A DNA stretch of 64,000 bases from positions 868,001 to 932,000 of the forward strand of contig JACDQD010000103.1 in NCBI GenBank assembly GCA_019843655.1. The letters run 5' to 3'. The translations under genes were made by a program, and so were the position numbers. Each line of letters starts with the position of its first letter. Positions within the stretch are counted from its first letter, which is position 1. The notes below the pieces were generated by a model. The model saw only the letters and a program-made list of their open reading frames with translations. It was not told the origin of the DNA and ran no database searches. Below, piece by piece: positions 45,912 to 58,479 of this stretch. This stretch comes from Lethocerus indicus. Lineage: Eukaryota > Arthropoda > Insecta > Hemiptera > Belostomatidae.

Positions 45912-46165
45912 TGAATTCCTGAGCTGAAAAATCGGCGCGGCTGACAAATCCGGCCCGTCTAAGAGGCCCCGGACGTAAAATATTTCACGGAGGTTTTCCA
46001 CGGTCCAATAAACACCGGCGAACACAAATCTATCGGCGCATTTTACCGTTGGATCGTAAATCGCTGAATATTTCTCGCTGAATTGGCGCTCTAGACTGTC
46101 AATGCTCCCTTGAGGTGCATTCCTACCACTTGTAAAATATTCAATAGCGGAACCGACTGCCGGCT
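45912..46165 (+). repeat. Dispersed repeat B, copy 2
   Basis: Longer than copy 1 because of insertions after CCAATAAA and after ATCGTAAATCGC. Same landmark order as copy 1. A relic of the CACGGTCCAATAAA landmark also occurs at about 13880. Confidence 0.65.
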
Positions 46166-46825
46166 GAAAGGATGGCTCAGCTTTTATTGATGGCGGACAA
46201 TTTTAATTTTGGAATAGTCAGTATTCCTAGAGAATTTAAGATTGTTAATTTTTCTGAAAATTATTTTATTTTAAAATCTGTTTTCGATTCATTGATTTGG
46301 TTTTGTCGGAATATATTTTCAAATATTTGAAACGCCATAAATCTTCCTTGTACTGATTGATATTTTATGGTGTATTTTATTACAGATACAAATACTGTAG
46401 AATAAATTATATCCTTTAGTTATGAAAAGTTCGGTGTTATGCCGAAGTTGAAGTTGAGTTTACGAAATATAGGGATATGAACTCATACTATAATAAAATA
46501 AATTCTAGAACATAGATTAATTAATTTCTGGAATAAATATCGGTAGTAAAACCTGTCTTAAAATTGGTATAGATAAATTGGGTGTAGAACGTGTTCAAAA
46601 GGAATTATTGTTGGCTTCCATTTTCGAATGTTTGGTCATATGCCTAAAACATTTTTGTATGTTTTACGGTGTGCAGAGAATTAATAGTGAATTCTAGGTA
46701 TTTAACGTTGAATGCTACATAAATGTGAACTCGAAACCCACTTGTCAGTACCCAACTTAGGAAAACATGGATTGTATAAACAATAAAACATGAAGAGGAG
46801 TTCTTTAAATTTCAAATATCGGAAA
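46166..46825. other. AT-rich non-coding DNA
   Basis: Nothing supported. Confidence 0.55.
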
Positions 46826-46829
46826 CATC

Positions 46830-47160
46830 ATTGTTTGGGCCGTTTATTTCTTGGCGAAATGGTCCGACTAATCCGGCTGCGGACTAAACACGAATTGTGC
46901 GGGTGATTCGAAGTACAGGACGGCGTGAAATCGTCGCCCCGCCCTGAGCGGTCGGGGAATATTAAATTTTCGTTGAGTGGGCTCGAAAAAAAAGCGACAA
47001 TTCGTGCGGTCGGGGGGAACCTCGAGCGGAGCTCGTCAAATATATTCGAGTGGCGGCGAACACTCAAGTTTTATTGATTCGCTCGACGTCGGCGTGTTTA
47101 TCGGCCCGAATGCACATCGCCGGCCCCACTAAACCGCCACGTTCAAATCGGAGCTTACAT
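46830..47160. other. CpG-rich patch
   Basis: Eight CpG in 46981-47040. The minus frame 46828-47067 is Arg/Ser-rich and has no motif. Confidence 0.5.
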
Positions 47161-48072
47161 TTTCGAATTTAATACGATACATAAACTATTTTCAGGAGCC
47201 TTCGGAACTCCGAAATAAAGATAATTTATCTACCCTATCTTAGAAGACGTAAATATAAAATAACATTTTAAAATACATTTCTAGTTGACTGCAGAAAGCT
47301 CCATGTAATAATTCTGAATATAAAATGAAAATACAATATTTTAAAAGATGTTTTTTCCCCGTAAATATTATTTACGCTTTTAAAATATTCCTCTTCTAGG
47401 CACTATAGCCTATAATTAAACCTAAATATTTCAATATAAATGAAACATATATAAATAGAAAATATATAAAGGTGGTATAATTAGCGTTGGAGTCAATTAT
47501 TTAAACAATAATGCTTTTTTTTATGCATCCGTAATTGAAATAATAAACTCCTGTGGTATTCCTCCACCTAATAGTTGATAATCAGGTAGTTCTTGAAATA
47601 AATACGATTTTATTTATTTTTTCTGGATCCTAATTTAATTTCGTTTTGGTGGCTTTCGATTTAAGCGCTATAAAGCGTAATCAGCTCTGTATTGATGTTT
47701 GACATAAACTCGTGTGATTGATAATTCATTACCACATTTGAAAATATTCGCATTTTGACTGTTCCTTTTTTTTTGTACTCGCAAGCCAATTCCGTTTATA
47801 AGAAAATTTTGTTTCTTAAATTCTGCCAGGGAATACTGATTATAAGCAAAAAAGAACGTTCCACTTGGAATCATACAAATTTTTGGATGATGACTGAAAG
47901 TAAAATCGCGTTTCGTTCGGAATGTCCACATTTTCCGACTGGCGGAAACGAAGGTCCGTAGTTCCGGCTTTGGCTGGCGCCTATTTGATGCGATATTTAA
48001 TCGTGATAAAAGCGGTTTACCCTCTTCAAAAGCACCAACGTTACACGGCCCCGAATATCCAACCGTCCCTCC
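47161..48072. other. AT-rich DNA with short opposed frames
   Basis: Frames at 47668-47931 minus and 47755-47961 plus overlap without a recognised domain. An acceptor-like AACTATTTTCAG ends near 47195. Confidence 0.45.
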
Positions 48073-48096
48073 ATCCCTCCCTCCCTCCCTCCCTTC
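48073..48096. repeat. (TCCC)n microsatellite
   Basis: Consecutive CCCT/TCCC units, slightly imperfect at the ends. Confidence 0.9.
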
Positions 48097-49530
48097 CTCT
48101 TTGACGCGAACACCTTTTCGATTTTCATTCCACCAAAAATGTGTTTGAGCGCATCTCGCCGTTGGGCCGCAGGGCTCCCAATCCGTGATTGAAATATACT
48201 GTTCGGTGACCGTTTTCGAATTACATGCGGTCGCGTTCTGATAATATCGCCGCTTTTTGGGAGGAAATTAAATTTGAAACGTTCTTATTTGCAACGCTTT
48301 TTAAAATAATGCTCAAGCCGGATTTGGCATCATCCCGGTTTCCCGCAATTTATTCACATTGTGTGAATCCTCAACAGCACACATCGGTCAAATAATTTCC
48401 CTTTTTCTTTCCTTTGCAAACCATCGGGTTTTAGTTATTATCAGCTGCTCAGCCGCTCAGTCATAAGAAGTTGGCTACAGATTTAATGCTGGTTTAAGTA
48501 CAGGGCACGGGTCCCTCCACAATAATTAATTTGTTTCGTTGGCCAGTTATAATTCTCCAGCTTGTTCCTGCTAATGGAATATACATCAACGGCGTCAGTT
48601 TATGTTGGGTATTACTATATAATACTAATGGTTGAATGAAAAAATAGAGTTCTGGAAATAGGTGGAAAACAACAGTCCATTTATACAATCGCATTTTAAA
48701 CTGCTGAAATTAAAAAAAAATTCTTCGTTCAGATAGGGCTAGGATTAAAACTGAATAAACCATCTGTTGCGGATTATTTATGCACTCAACTCAAGGCGCA
48801 TCTGTTCCTCAGTTTTCTTTTATAAAGAATAAAACGGCAAATAAGCGGGGCTAAATAATCCGTGAGTAATACGAATTTAATGGAAAGACAAATTGTTTCG
48901 TAATGGAGTCCAATGAACTTACTATTTCTAAATTATACCGAAAGTTTTTAAATAAACAGAGCGATTAATCTTCTTTGCCTGTCAGCTCCGGGGGCCAAGT
49001 GAAAGGGAAGAGGAGAGAAAGCGGTTTGGAATTCTAAAATAGGTTTAGCCGCAAAATATATGCAGATCAGGTAGCTTCGGAGCTCCCGATGGTTTTGGGA
49101 TTGTCTTACTGTATAGACCATATTTTCTTTTCGGGTTCGTTTTCCGTTTTGGCCGTCGCAGTTTTCGTATTCCGAGCAGCTGTTGGTCAGTACTTTTTGC
49201 TGACAAATACAAAATTTAAGCAAGTTAGAAACGTATTTACTTTGAAGGGAAATTCCGGATATTCATTACCTGTATCGGACTGTCAATCAGCGTCAGCCTT
49301 TTGTCAGCAGTACACGTTTAATTAAAACGTAACCGGCAGTGTTTGGTTTGTGGTTGAACAACTGATCATTTATTGTAAATTTAATAACCTTGCATAATTA
49401 ATGTGTTTTCGTACTTTGGTGCCTGCCTAAATTTATATCATTCGTACAAAAGATGATTTAGATGGGCTCTTAATTTATGTAAAGCGCACGGAAACAAGTC
49501 GTGAAAGTTGTACGTATTTATTTAAACGAG
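48097..49530. other. Non-coding DNA with a small hairpin
   Basis: ATTCACA and TGTGAAT (48352-48358, 48062 bases further context not needed; arms end at 48368) flank TTG. Opposed frames at 48948-49325 show no domain. No gene supported. Confidence 0.4.
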
Positions 49531-49539
49531 CTTTTATTT

Positions 49540-49920
49540 TGGCAGCCGGCAGTAGAGGTAGAGGGCTGGGGTATATACATCGCGCTGTTGGAGGGTTAAA
49601 GGCTAATAGAGGAGGGAGAAAAGGGGAGTGTTTCGGAGGACGCGAGGGAAGATTTGAGACAAACCCCGAGCCCACATCCCGGCCCGTGCCCTCATCCTCA
49701 TCCCATCCGCAAACAGCCCTCGGGATAACCCACTTTTAGGGGGAGCTCCGGGCGCACACTCACTCGCACACAGCGCAGAGCTGGGGCGGATGAGACGGGC
49801 CAAAAGAAAGGGGCGACCCGCTATCGGCCCCCGCCGCTTCCTTCCTTCCTTCCTTCAGCCCACAACCTGGGACACTTCACAGACACGTAGCCCCTAACCT
49901 GCCTACCTTCTCAGTACTAC
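49540..49920. other. GC-rich patch with (CTTC)n
   Basis: Purine-rich then pyrimidine-rich DNA, with CTTC units at about 49837-49857. Overlapping frames on both strands are compositional. Confidence 0.5.
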
Positions 49921-50520
49921 TCACTTTCTCACGACTACTACCTCTAACTGTCGCTGATTTATAATATCTCGGGCGTTTACACTATAGGCATTTTTCTAAC
50001 TGTCCACCAGTTTGAAATACAAATAATGAACAAGAATGCGAGTTGATATTCTTAATATAATTCTCATAACATGGGGCTGAATCGATGCTATAAAAATTGT
50101 ACTTAGTGTAATGTGGAAGGCGCTGTAAAGTAGTCGAAAGCAAAGAGAATTATACAAAACGCGATTGTAAATTATTATAATGCGCATTTATCTTTTATCT
50201 ATTGTGCCACCTTTAGCAGCATTGGGCATTCGTACCTTGTAATATTTTGGAAATATTGCTATAATTTGTATTAGACAGTTTCCGGCCTTTCACCGGACAC
50301 GTACGTCTGCTATGTTTAGGTAACAATAATGCAGTGGCAGAGCAGTTACACGTAACTCGTCCTACTGCCTAACGATTACAAATAGAATTGATACACTATT
50401 AGACCGGGAATTGCCGCCGAAATGTTTTATAAATAAACTGTGTACTTAAAGTTGCTAATAGAGTACAATATGATGTAGGAATGTTTAGGCAAGCAAGGCT
50501 ACCGATACCCATTAAGGGAT
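49921..50520. other. AT-rich non-coding DNA
   Basis: Nothing supported. Confidence 0.5.
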
Positions 50521-50760
50521 GTCTCACCGCCCGATTAAACTTAAACCCCGTTCGAAGATGTTAACACCGGTTGAGAACTATGCACGGGGGTATGGTAAGG
50601 TGTGTTAGGGACGGGGGGGGAGGGTGGTTGGAAGGAGGCGCTAATCCCCGCCTTAAAACCGAGGTGTTACACGCATACTTGTCTGCGGCTGTGCCTGGTG
50701 TAGGGGAGCCCGATTACATGCTCGCTCAGCCCTCTGCTGGGGCCGCCGCCGAATAGTTCC
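50521..50760. other. GC patch with G8 tract
   Basis: G8 at 50613-50620 within a G-rich stretch (GGGGGGGGAGGGTGG). The plus frame 50571-50756 is Gly/Ala-rich because of it. Confidence 0.45.
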
Positions 50761-50866
50761 CGTATATACATTGAACTTCAGGCATCAGGTATCAGTTCAA
50801 AAGTTCCTATACGCCGATAAATGTTTCAGTTATTTAAAATTTGTTTTTTCTGGAATTCAAGGCCCT

Positions 50867-50924
50867 TGGCGTACGGTTGATTAAAACCGTCATTTGTGGT
50901 TCTGCAGCTCGCTGGTTCGAGTTC
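50867..50924 (+). mobile_element. Possible tRNA-derived SINE head
   Basis: TGGCGTACGG (A-box-like, 50867-50876) and GGTTCGAGTTC (B box with one mismatch, 50914-50924) lie in the order and roughly the spacing of a tRNA promoter. A tRNA cloverleaf is not evident. Both strands carry open frames here, which I treat as chance. Confidence 0.3.
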
Positions 50925-52130
50925 AGATACTGCCTTTGGCAATAGTTTGTTTTCGTCCAACGTCCTGAATTTATCCAGTGGCCTCTTAATGGTGCCTCGG
51001 TTGAAAAACAGTACATGATATTCAAACCGTTGAAACATCGTAGTATTCGTGTTACTTCGATTTTGAAGGCCAGAATAGAAAGTATCGGCCGTTTTAGGTT
51101 TAGAGTGTTCAATATTTGAAACACCCGAGAGACTTCGGGTTCAGTTCTTTCCCCCGGAACAATCCATTCATTGCCATTTTACAGTGCATTGTTTTCGTCA
51201 TTGTTCCGTCGTTGTCGTCAACGTGCAGCCGCGGAATTGACCGCGGGAATCAGACCCCATTCCCGTTCTCCGGCCAATTAAGAAACGATTAACCCGAATA
51301 AAACCGCGCCGAAGGAAGCCGAATTCATGATTGCGGAGGGGATGATGAATGGCGCTCCCCTCTAACGAGGAAACAAATTAATAGAGCCGTGAAACCAACC
51401 CGGAATGTCTTGGGCGGTGGGAAAAATCATTCAGACATTACGAATTCGTCAGATCGCGCTCTGTTTCATCCAATTAGGATTAATTAGAAATAACCCCGGT
51501 ATCGGTTTCCACCATTAAATTTTTCAATTAAATTGGCGTAATTGAAAAATAAACATTTCTTGGAAGGAGCTAATATCATTGCTGTTTCCTTTCAAGTAGA
51601 AAAGTCCTTTATACTTTGTACTTTATAAAGAACATGGAATGCACTATTTCTTGTATAGAAAGATTTTCTCGCATCTGATTAATAAAATTCTGCGCTGCCC
51701 GCCCTGAATTATATTTCACACAGAGTTCATAACATAGTATATTCATGGTCGCCCGAGTGAATTTCATTCATATTCATTGAATGTTAACTTCTGCATACAT
51801 GAATATTTTACAAATACTCACTGTGTGTATTGGGATACCATGGTTTGAAGAGGTGGTACTGCGTACGTTTAAAAAAACCTTGTAAATACAAGTTAGGAAA
51901 ACCACAATTTAAAAATGGTACTGTGATGTAGATATCCATTGAGGTCAGTTTTATAATGTTCATCCAATCGTATTGAATTTTTATAAATATTCCACATATT
52001 TTTATTTCTTGCGTTGGAACATGAGGTTCTGTAATTGGCCGTGGGTGAGCCCCAACTATTTAATGTTAAAATTCCATTGCGAAATTCGCTTCGTGTTACC
52101 TCGTATTAATAAAAAATCGATGAAATTTTC
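50925..52130. other. Non-coding DNA with a GC-richer block at 51120-51480
   Basis: The GC-richer block has CG-containing words next to TTAATTA words and no long frame. The rest is AT-rich. No gene supported. Confidence 0.45.
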
Positions 52131-52131
52131 A

Positions 52132-52195
52132 ACTTACGCAGCTCAAATATTTTCTGAAACAGCGGCGGGCTCTGGTACAAAGTAAAAAAGTCACA
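52132..52195 (-). other. Candidate 34-nt exon between strong splice signals (minus)
   Basis: On the minus strand GACTTTTTTACTTTGTACCAG is followed by 34 bases (52171 down to 52138) and then GTAAGT. One frame gives SPPLFQKIFEL. Another AG (CTGTTTCAG) lies inside, so the 3' site is ambiguous. Probably a chance pairing. Confidence 0.12.
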
Positions 52196-52199
52196 GATG

Positions 52200-53100
52200 A
52201 GGTACAGGTATAGGGGCAGTAGGTAGGCAGGCATGCAGGTTGGCAGGTGGAAACAATTTAAGTTAAGTAAAGTTCTAGGGCGGGAGGCTGGCCCGACTGC
52301 TAGTAGTTGTTCACTTTGCTAAGTGGGCTTCATCGCTGAACCCAAATAACAACTTTGGAAGTCCCCCTTCTCATCACCGCCCCTCCCCTGTACCTTCTTT
52401 CCTCGTGTGTCTTTAGACATTTTATTCAATTCCGTATCTTGCTGCCTGCCTTATATAAAAATCTGATTCAACTATCCCTCGCCTCTCGTACTATTAAAAA
52501 ACTCGATTTATCTATATCGATCAATTTATTTATTTGGTAAACAAAATTATCCAACATTAATCTTGTGCCGAAGAACCGGCTGGCAATGGCTAATATCTCA
52601 GTTCCTTGCTCAGTTGTTCTGTTCAGTCAATTGTTTAATTGATTTTTTTAAGCTCCAGTTATGTACAATGGACTAAACTTCATAAATCCGACATAGAATG
52701 GGATTTAGATTCGAACTATTTTTATATCAAATTGAATCTAATGTAATGAAAGGTAAATATAATCGGGGGAATAATTTTAAACATTACCCTATTCATCCAT
52801 TCGTGTGCACTGGAAATATATTTTGAAGTGCATTCTGAAGTGAATTTATTTCCGTATTTCATATCAATGATTTGATTTGATATACGCTTTGACGTGGTAA
52901 ATTTAAGATAAAATAAACTGACCTCGTGCGGGGAAAAACTGGTTATTAATTGAATAAGTGGAATTGATAATTGAACTGCAGTCGGGGTATTTCAAATGGA
53001 ATCACGTTTATATGGAATTCTAATTTCACTTTATGAGTATTAAAAGCAGAATAGTGTCAGTGGGAATAATTCTGTTCATTTAATTTCTGTGAGAGCTATT
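52200..53100. other. AT-rich DNA with a GGCA-rich stretch
   Basis: Imperfect GGCAGG/GGTAGG units at about 52200-52250. Nothing else supported. Confidence 0.45.
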
Positions 53101-53430
53101 TTTTAAATTATCGCGCCCGTTAAATTTGGGATAAAATGAGAAAGAATATATGGAGGCGCTGGTCTTGCGGCCCACCGTCGATTCGTTTCAAGGCACATTC
53201 GACGCAGTTTCTTTTCAAACTCGACACAGCCGCCTTCGCCCCATTCAAGTCGGCCGTGGAAACCACGCACGTTGAACGCAAGCAAACAATTACCGACCGA
53301 GCGGGGAGGGAACACGGGCTTGATGTATTGTTGCGGACCCCTCGACGGGACTGAGCCGTAAATCAATCCAGCGCTATCAACGGCTTCCCAGAGCAGAATT
53401 GAATGAGTTTTAAGTAGCCCCGCAGCCCCC
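53101..53430. other. Mixed GC block with opposed frames
   Basis: The minus frame 53103-53432 and plus frame 53136-53354 are both open; no domain is recognised in either. Confidence 0.4.
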
Positions 53431-54960
53431 ACAGCAGACTATTTCATACCGTGTTATTTCATCATTCACACGTTACTCGGTACATTTTGTATAAGGCCCC
53501 CTTCGATTTGAAAGATCCACATTGCTGTGTTATACTGACTTCTGTAATAGATATGCTTGTTTTAATTACACATGTCACGTTTCTACATTTGGCATCCTTC
53601 ACTAATAACTTTGAGGAGTCGGCTTTTGAAAAAATAAATTGCTATCCCAGTGTATTCGTTTGTACAACATACTGACATTAACCGACAGATATATTCGCGT
53701 AGAATACAGTGGAACAATATGAGAGTAATATAAAAAATACGGAAATAAAAGAAGGTAACGCCCTTTTTTATTATCGACCTGAAAAATCGAAACGGTTTGG
53801 AAAGGATTCCTACTTTTAATTAGGCGGACAGTTTCCCAGTTGGAAAGGTGGGCCGAGAGAGTTCCCAGAGAAGGGAAGTTGGTTAATAGATTTGGAACGT
53901 TAAGGGACCGGGAACCGCCCCGGGATAGTTGACAACTGTCCAAACTAGTTATTGATTTGGACTGGTTCGGCACCGGTCAAAAACCTTTTGCCCCCGCCAT
54001 GGCGGAGATATAGAAATGATAACGAGATGGACGATCCCTCGAGGTAAAATACGGGGACCGTATAAAAACAACATTTATTTACCATAGTTATTCAATCTTC
54101 TGGTCTTTCGCTAAACCGGTTTCGGGTGCCCGATATCTTCCATAACCATCTCAACAGTTTGGGTGGTGAGTAACCAGTCCCTATACTACACCCTGCGGTT
54201 GTACCAAAACCTTGCGGGCCACCAAAGAGATATTCCAAAGTTTTATTTGTATTTGATCCGTTTTTAGAATATAAAGTTAACCTTAGACGGTGAATAAGCG
54301 CTTAAACAGTTTCCTGAGTTATGCGTTCGGGTTCTCAATTATTAACAAAATTTTCATCACGCTTTAACTGATGAGAGTTTTAAAAATTATTTCAGAGTTG
54401 AAATAATTTACTACGCTTAGTAAATGATGAAAATTTGAATATAGTCTGAACCGGAGGTACTTTCTCTTAAGAAATCGATATATGTTACGATATATATACA
54501 GTTACGTATTAAATGGAAAACTAATATAAGCGTTAACATAAAGACGACAGGAACATTGAAATTTAAATTTTTAAGGAAATACACGGTAACTGTATACCGA
54601 GAGTAACACGATATTTCAAGTGACTGGTGCACAAATGTAACTGAATACCCCGTAATGAGCCCTCTGTGTATGGGGACATAGAATTACACTCGCTCATCGA
54701 CCGAATGACATGTGTCTGTAATTCAAATCAGGGACATCGCAAGAAACATTAACGGATAATAACTCAAAACTGCTAATAATTAAGGACGCACGACAACCCA
54801 ATATAACTATGAATCTAATAGAACTAGCGTCTTAAAATAATAATTTGAAAAAATTTAGTATGGGAATCAATTACAAATGCAAAGAGCTACATTGCAATCC
54901 ATTCTATTGTTGAATTCTTGTGCGGATTTGAACATTAAATCATAGTCACGTTTTTTCCTC
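53431..54960. other. AT-rich non-coding DNA
   Basis: A 123-codon minus frame at 53602-53973 has no motif and crosses a GC-richer segment. Nothing else supported. Confidence 0.45.
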
Positions 54961-55420
54961 CGATTTCCAGGAACGTTTTAAACGCTCCTTAAATAAAATG
55001 TATTTACCGCCGAGAATTTTTAACTACTTCAGGCGAACCGTTTAATTCCGGGCCATTAACATTTCCCAGTAAATCGCCGAGGGCGTTTCCTTTAACGGCG
55101 GGGTCGTCTGTTCCCGCCGGCGGATAAACACGCCGTCCGACCATCGGGTTAGAGCCGACGTAGGACATGGACTTGGCGGAGATCGAACTCCCATTTCCGG
55201 CCAGCGGGGAAGAAAACATGGATCCGGAGAAACCCGAACCCGGAAGAACACTTCCAGGGTTTTAAGAGCTAAGTTTTAAACGACAACTCCGAAAATTACC
55301 GGAGGGGCCAAAAGCATTTTTATATCGTAACCCCACCCCCTCCTCCTCCTCCTACTCCTCCCTCCCCCCCCTGCCCCCGGCTGTATTCCGTTTTTACGCC
55401 CAGCGCTGTAAAAAGGCGGT
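54960..55420. other. CpG-rich patch
   Basis: Ten CpG in 55081-55140. Overlapping minus frames in two phases are compositional. A plus acceptor-like CCTCCGATTTCCAG ends near 54970. Confidence 0.5.
55340..55371. repeat. (TCC)n tract with C8
   Basis: TCC units from 55340 to about 55361, then C8 at 55364-55371. Confidence 0.85.
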
Positions 55421-56143
55421 AATAATAACCGTAAAAATATAAGCCCAGATTTGCCACCGGTTAATATCTTTCTTGCGGTTGACCGAAATTAATTTCGGAA
55501 CAGTTCGCGAGAAGTTTTATTCCCCGCTTGTTTGCGCCAATGCGCTCCGGAAACCCTGATGTATCTCTTCTTGAAATACTTACTGATAAGAAAAATAACA
55601 GAAGAAATGATATTTGTTTTGCTTTATTGAAATTGACAACTATACATTTCATTTGAATAAATATTTATTTTATTTTATTTTACTTTAACTTTGATCGTGA
55701 CAGTATAAAATACAATTATTGGTTGACCCTAATTCTAACAGTCGTTAAATAATCAAAGGAATAATTATTACCCTTAAAGAAATACCTAATATTATATATC
55801 TTTACAAATTAATAATGCATGAAATTATATGAGCGTCCCTTTGAAATATTTCTTCGGCTGGATTTATAGAAATTCATATCGATATTTCAACTGCCCGTGC
55901 ATATCGCAGAAGCATTTTTCTATCTAGACTAACCGCTCTCCCATTTGTGAACTCAGCATAACTATCGCGATTGTATTGAACAGAGATAATATTTATTGCG
56001 TACAGACGACTGGTTCATTTACATTCGACACGACCTCTCACCTCAGCGGGTCGTAGAGGGGTGACAGCACAATGCAATTACGTCAGGGACATGATAGGAC
56101 CATATGCCCACATATCTATATCACTACCCATGCACACACACAT

Positions 56144-56147
<4 letters not shown>
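55421..56147. other. AT-rich non-coding DNA
   Basis: Nothing supported. Confidence 0.5.

Positions 56148-56203
<56 letters not shown>
56148..56203. repeat. (AT)28 microsatellite
   Basis: Fifty-six bases of AT preceded by a short CACACACATACACA tract. The Tyr-Ile frame across it is an artefact. Confidence 0.97.
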
Positions 56204-56205
<2 letters not shown>

Positions 56206-56409
56206 CCATCAATTACTGGCAAATGGTGTGCTACTGCTGGTATAATTATCTCCGATTATAGTCCCGACTGCTTCTGATTTTGATGAGCCGGGTAGTTTAT
56301 ATCAGGGGCCGTTACCCCTACAATCGCAACTCTTGATTTTCATTGTCTTTGATGCAGTTTAAACCGCACGAATATTTTCTTAATGTAATATATTCCTACA
56401 TATTTGGGT

Positions 56410-56413
<4 letters not shown>

Positions 56414-56444
<31 letters not shown>
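56414..56444. repeat. (TA)15.5 microsatellite
   Basis: Thirty-one bases of uninterrupted TA alternation, 210 bp from the previous array. Confidence 0.97.
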
Positions 56445-56447
<3 letters not shown>

Positions 56448-57225
56448 CAAATTTGTAATGATAATTAAATTACTGCACCATTGGAATATTATAATGTTTA
56501 AAATATATTTTTAATATAATTATTATTCGAATAATTATCATTTACTTGGAAAACACCTGACACTTATTAGAACATAGAATTATTAATTATTGCCAAATAA
56601 AACTTACTGATGATATCGAATTTACATTGCATAAATACAACTTTCTCCGCTGTGGTAATTTAATATAAAATGGAATTAGTTCTGTCGACCCTCTACGAAA
56701 TTCTGGCTGCTGGGTCCCCACATATAATTAGAATAGGTTCTCGGAAAAGGAGTAATTGAAAGGGAATTCCGAAATTGCCAGCGATTGGGGTCCTGTTAAA
56801 TCGGTTTGGTGTTAAACTGTCGACCCGGTTTCGAATTCCGACGGCGGACCAAATTTTTCCCCAGTTAAAAATTGCACCCGCTCAAAGCTCAATGCGTTCG
56901 TAAACCGAAGAATAGGCGCTACAGTGTACCATATAATGTTCTCACTTTTAAATTTAAAAGTGCTTAACGAGACATACCTGTGTGTCGCTCAAATATTCAA
57001 ACCAAGCATGTATACCTAAATTCTTACGCGGTATTTCTATCACGGAACAAATTTCTACATAGGCATTCTTTATTATTCCTGTTATACTGAAATTTTCAAA
57101 TGCAGTTTTATCGATTTAGAATGATATTAATCGTGAAACCAATTCTGGCAATCTCTGCAGTGATTTTCAATTCTTCGTTCCCACGATATTCTTAGGAAAA
57201 CGATTCGGTGAATGGAAAATTACTT
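56445..57225. other. AT-rich non-coding DNA
   Basis: Nothing supported. Confidence 0.5.
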
Positions 57226-57640
57226 TTATTTCTGGTTATAAATGCAACTGTGTTCATGGGCAGGCGGAGAGAGATTTATTTTACGCGTGCAGTCGTGCAG
57301 AGGGGCGGGCGCTAAGGCCATAATGTCGGCCGATGAAACGACCGGAGCCCGAAACACGTCGAAGCAGCCCCGGGCATAAAACAATTTCGGTGCCCTCCCC
57401 CTCAGGTACGGCTGCATATGAATTAAACAACTGTGCACCGGCAGACGGTCGCGTTTCCACCAATATGCAGTAAAGAGTTCATTCCGGGCTCCCACGCGGG
57501 ACTCGAGGAATCGGGCAGTGTTAGAAATTGTTCGGCGTCGTTCCCGCTTTTATAGCCCCGTTCGCTTTTCCTACTCGCCGTTCAAATCCCGTACAAATGT
57601 GTATTTCCGGGCCCGGAAAATACCACAGATTTGTCCACCC
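57226..57640. other. GC/CpG-rich patch
   Basis: Minus frames in two phases (57226-57495 and 57281-57463) are open together, indicating composition. Confidence 0.45.
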
Positions 57641-58323
57641 AGGAAATTATATACATACAATTTAGTATACTTATATAATAATCCACATTTTGATAAAAAT
57701 ATCTGCTGCCCAAGATTCTTCCAACGGGATTACTCGATCTTAATTGAAATAACAAGTTTGCTGTTACTTTTAAACTTTTAAAATTCGGGCAATATGTTTA
57801 TATTTTCTGTGCTTATTAGTGCTTTTCCTAGTGCGTATAGATTTTATAGAAAGGAGATACACCAATGAATCAAATCTACACTGGAACTTTTGCAATATGG
57901 TGTCTGTGTAATTTTAACGGAATTATCGGTACGGTTCGAATTTTGAGCGCTTTGTCAGACCGGAGAATCAACATATTATTGCAGTTCTAGAAGGGATTCA
58001 ATTCAGACTGTTTGCCGAGGAAGGGAGTTTAATTGGCGATTTTATGATGGGGGGCCCGCATTTAATCGGTGGAATCATTAGGCGCGAGTATCACTCCCTA
58101 CCGTTTCGCATCCGCAATTTCCCCTTACAGATCTCATTACCGTCTGGAGAGGGGCGGGGCATTAATGTCGCCTCTGATATTCCCTGGCTCGAGTGCTCAC
58201 TACTTCCCCGAGTGCTTTATATGAAAATTAATACGTTCAACTGCACAGGCTCCCTAGTAGAAGTTTGGGTTGCTCTCGACTCGACAATGCCCTGCGCTTG
58301 GTATCGGCCTCCATTTGAATAAC
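57641..58323. other. Non-coding DNA with one plus frame
   Basis: A plus frame with ATG at 58044-58322 (92 codons) has no recognised motif. GGTTCGAATTT near 57913 resembles a B box but has no A box. No gene supported. Confidence 0.4.
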
Positions 58324-58344
58324 ATGGTGAAATTTGTTCACCAT
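58324..58344. repeat. Short perfect hairpin
   Basis: ATGGTGAA and TTCACCAT form an 8-bp stem around ATTTG, followed by a T-rich stretch. Confidence 0.75.
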
Positions 58345-58411
58345 AATTTTTATTTTATTTGCTGATTGTTCCAACTAGTTAAAGACAATTATATGAATGC
58401 AGCTGTAAATG

Positions 58412-58413
<2 letters not shown>

Positions 58414-58471
<58 letters not shown>
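58414..58471. repeat. (TA)29 microsatellite
   Basis: Fifty-eight bases of uninterrupted TA alternation, the longest TA array in the window. Confidence 0.97.
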
Positions 58472-58477
<6 letters not shown>

Positions 58478-58479
58478 CT

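Noticed and set aside
56061..56261. Open frame with a long Tyr-Ile run
   Set aside because: It is the (AT)28 microsatellite read in frame.
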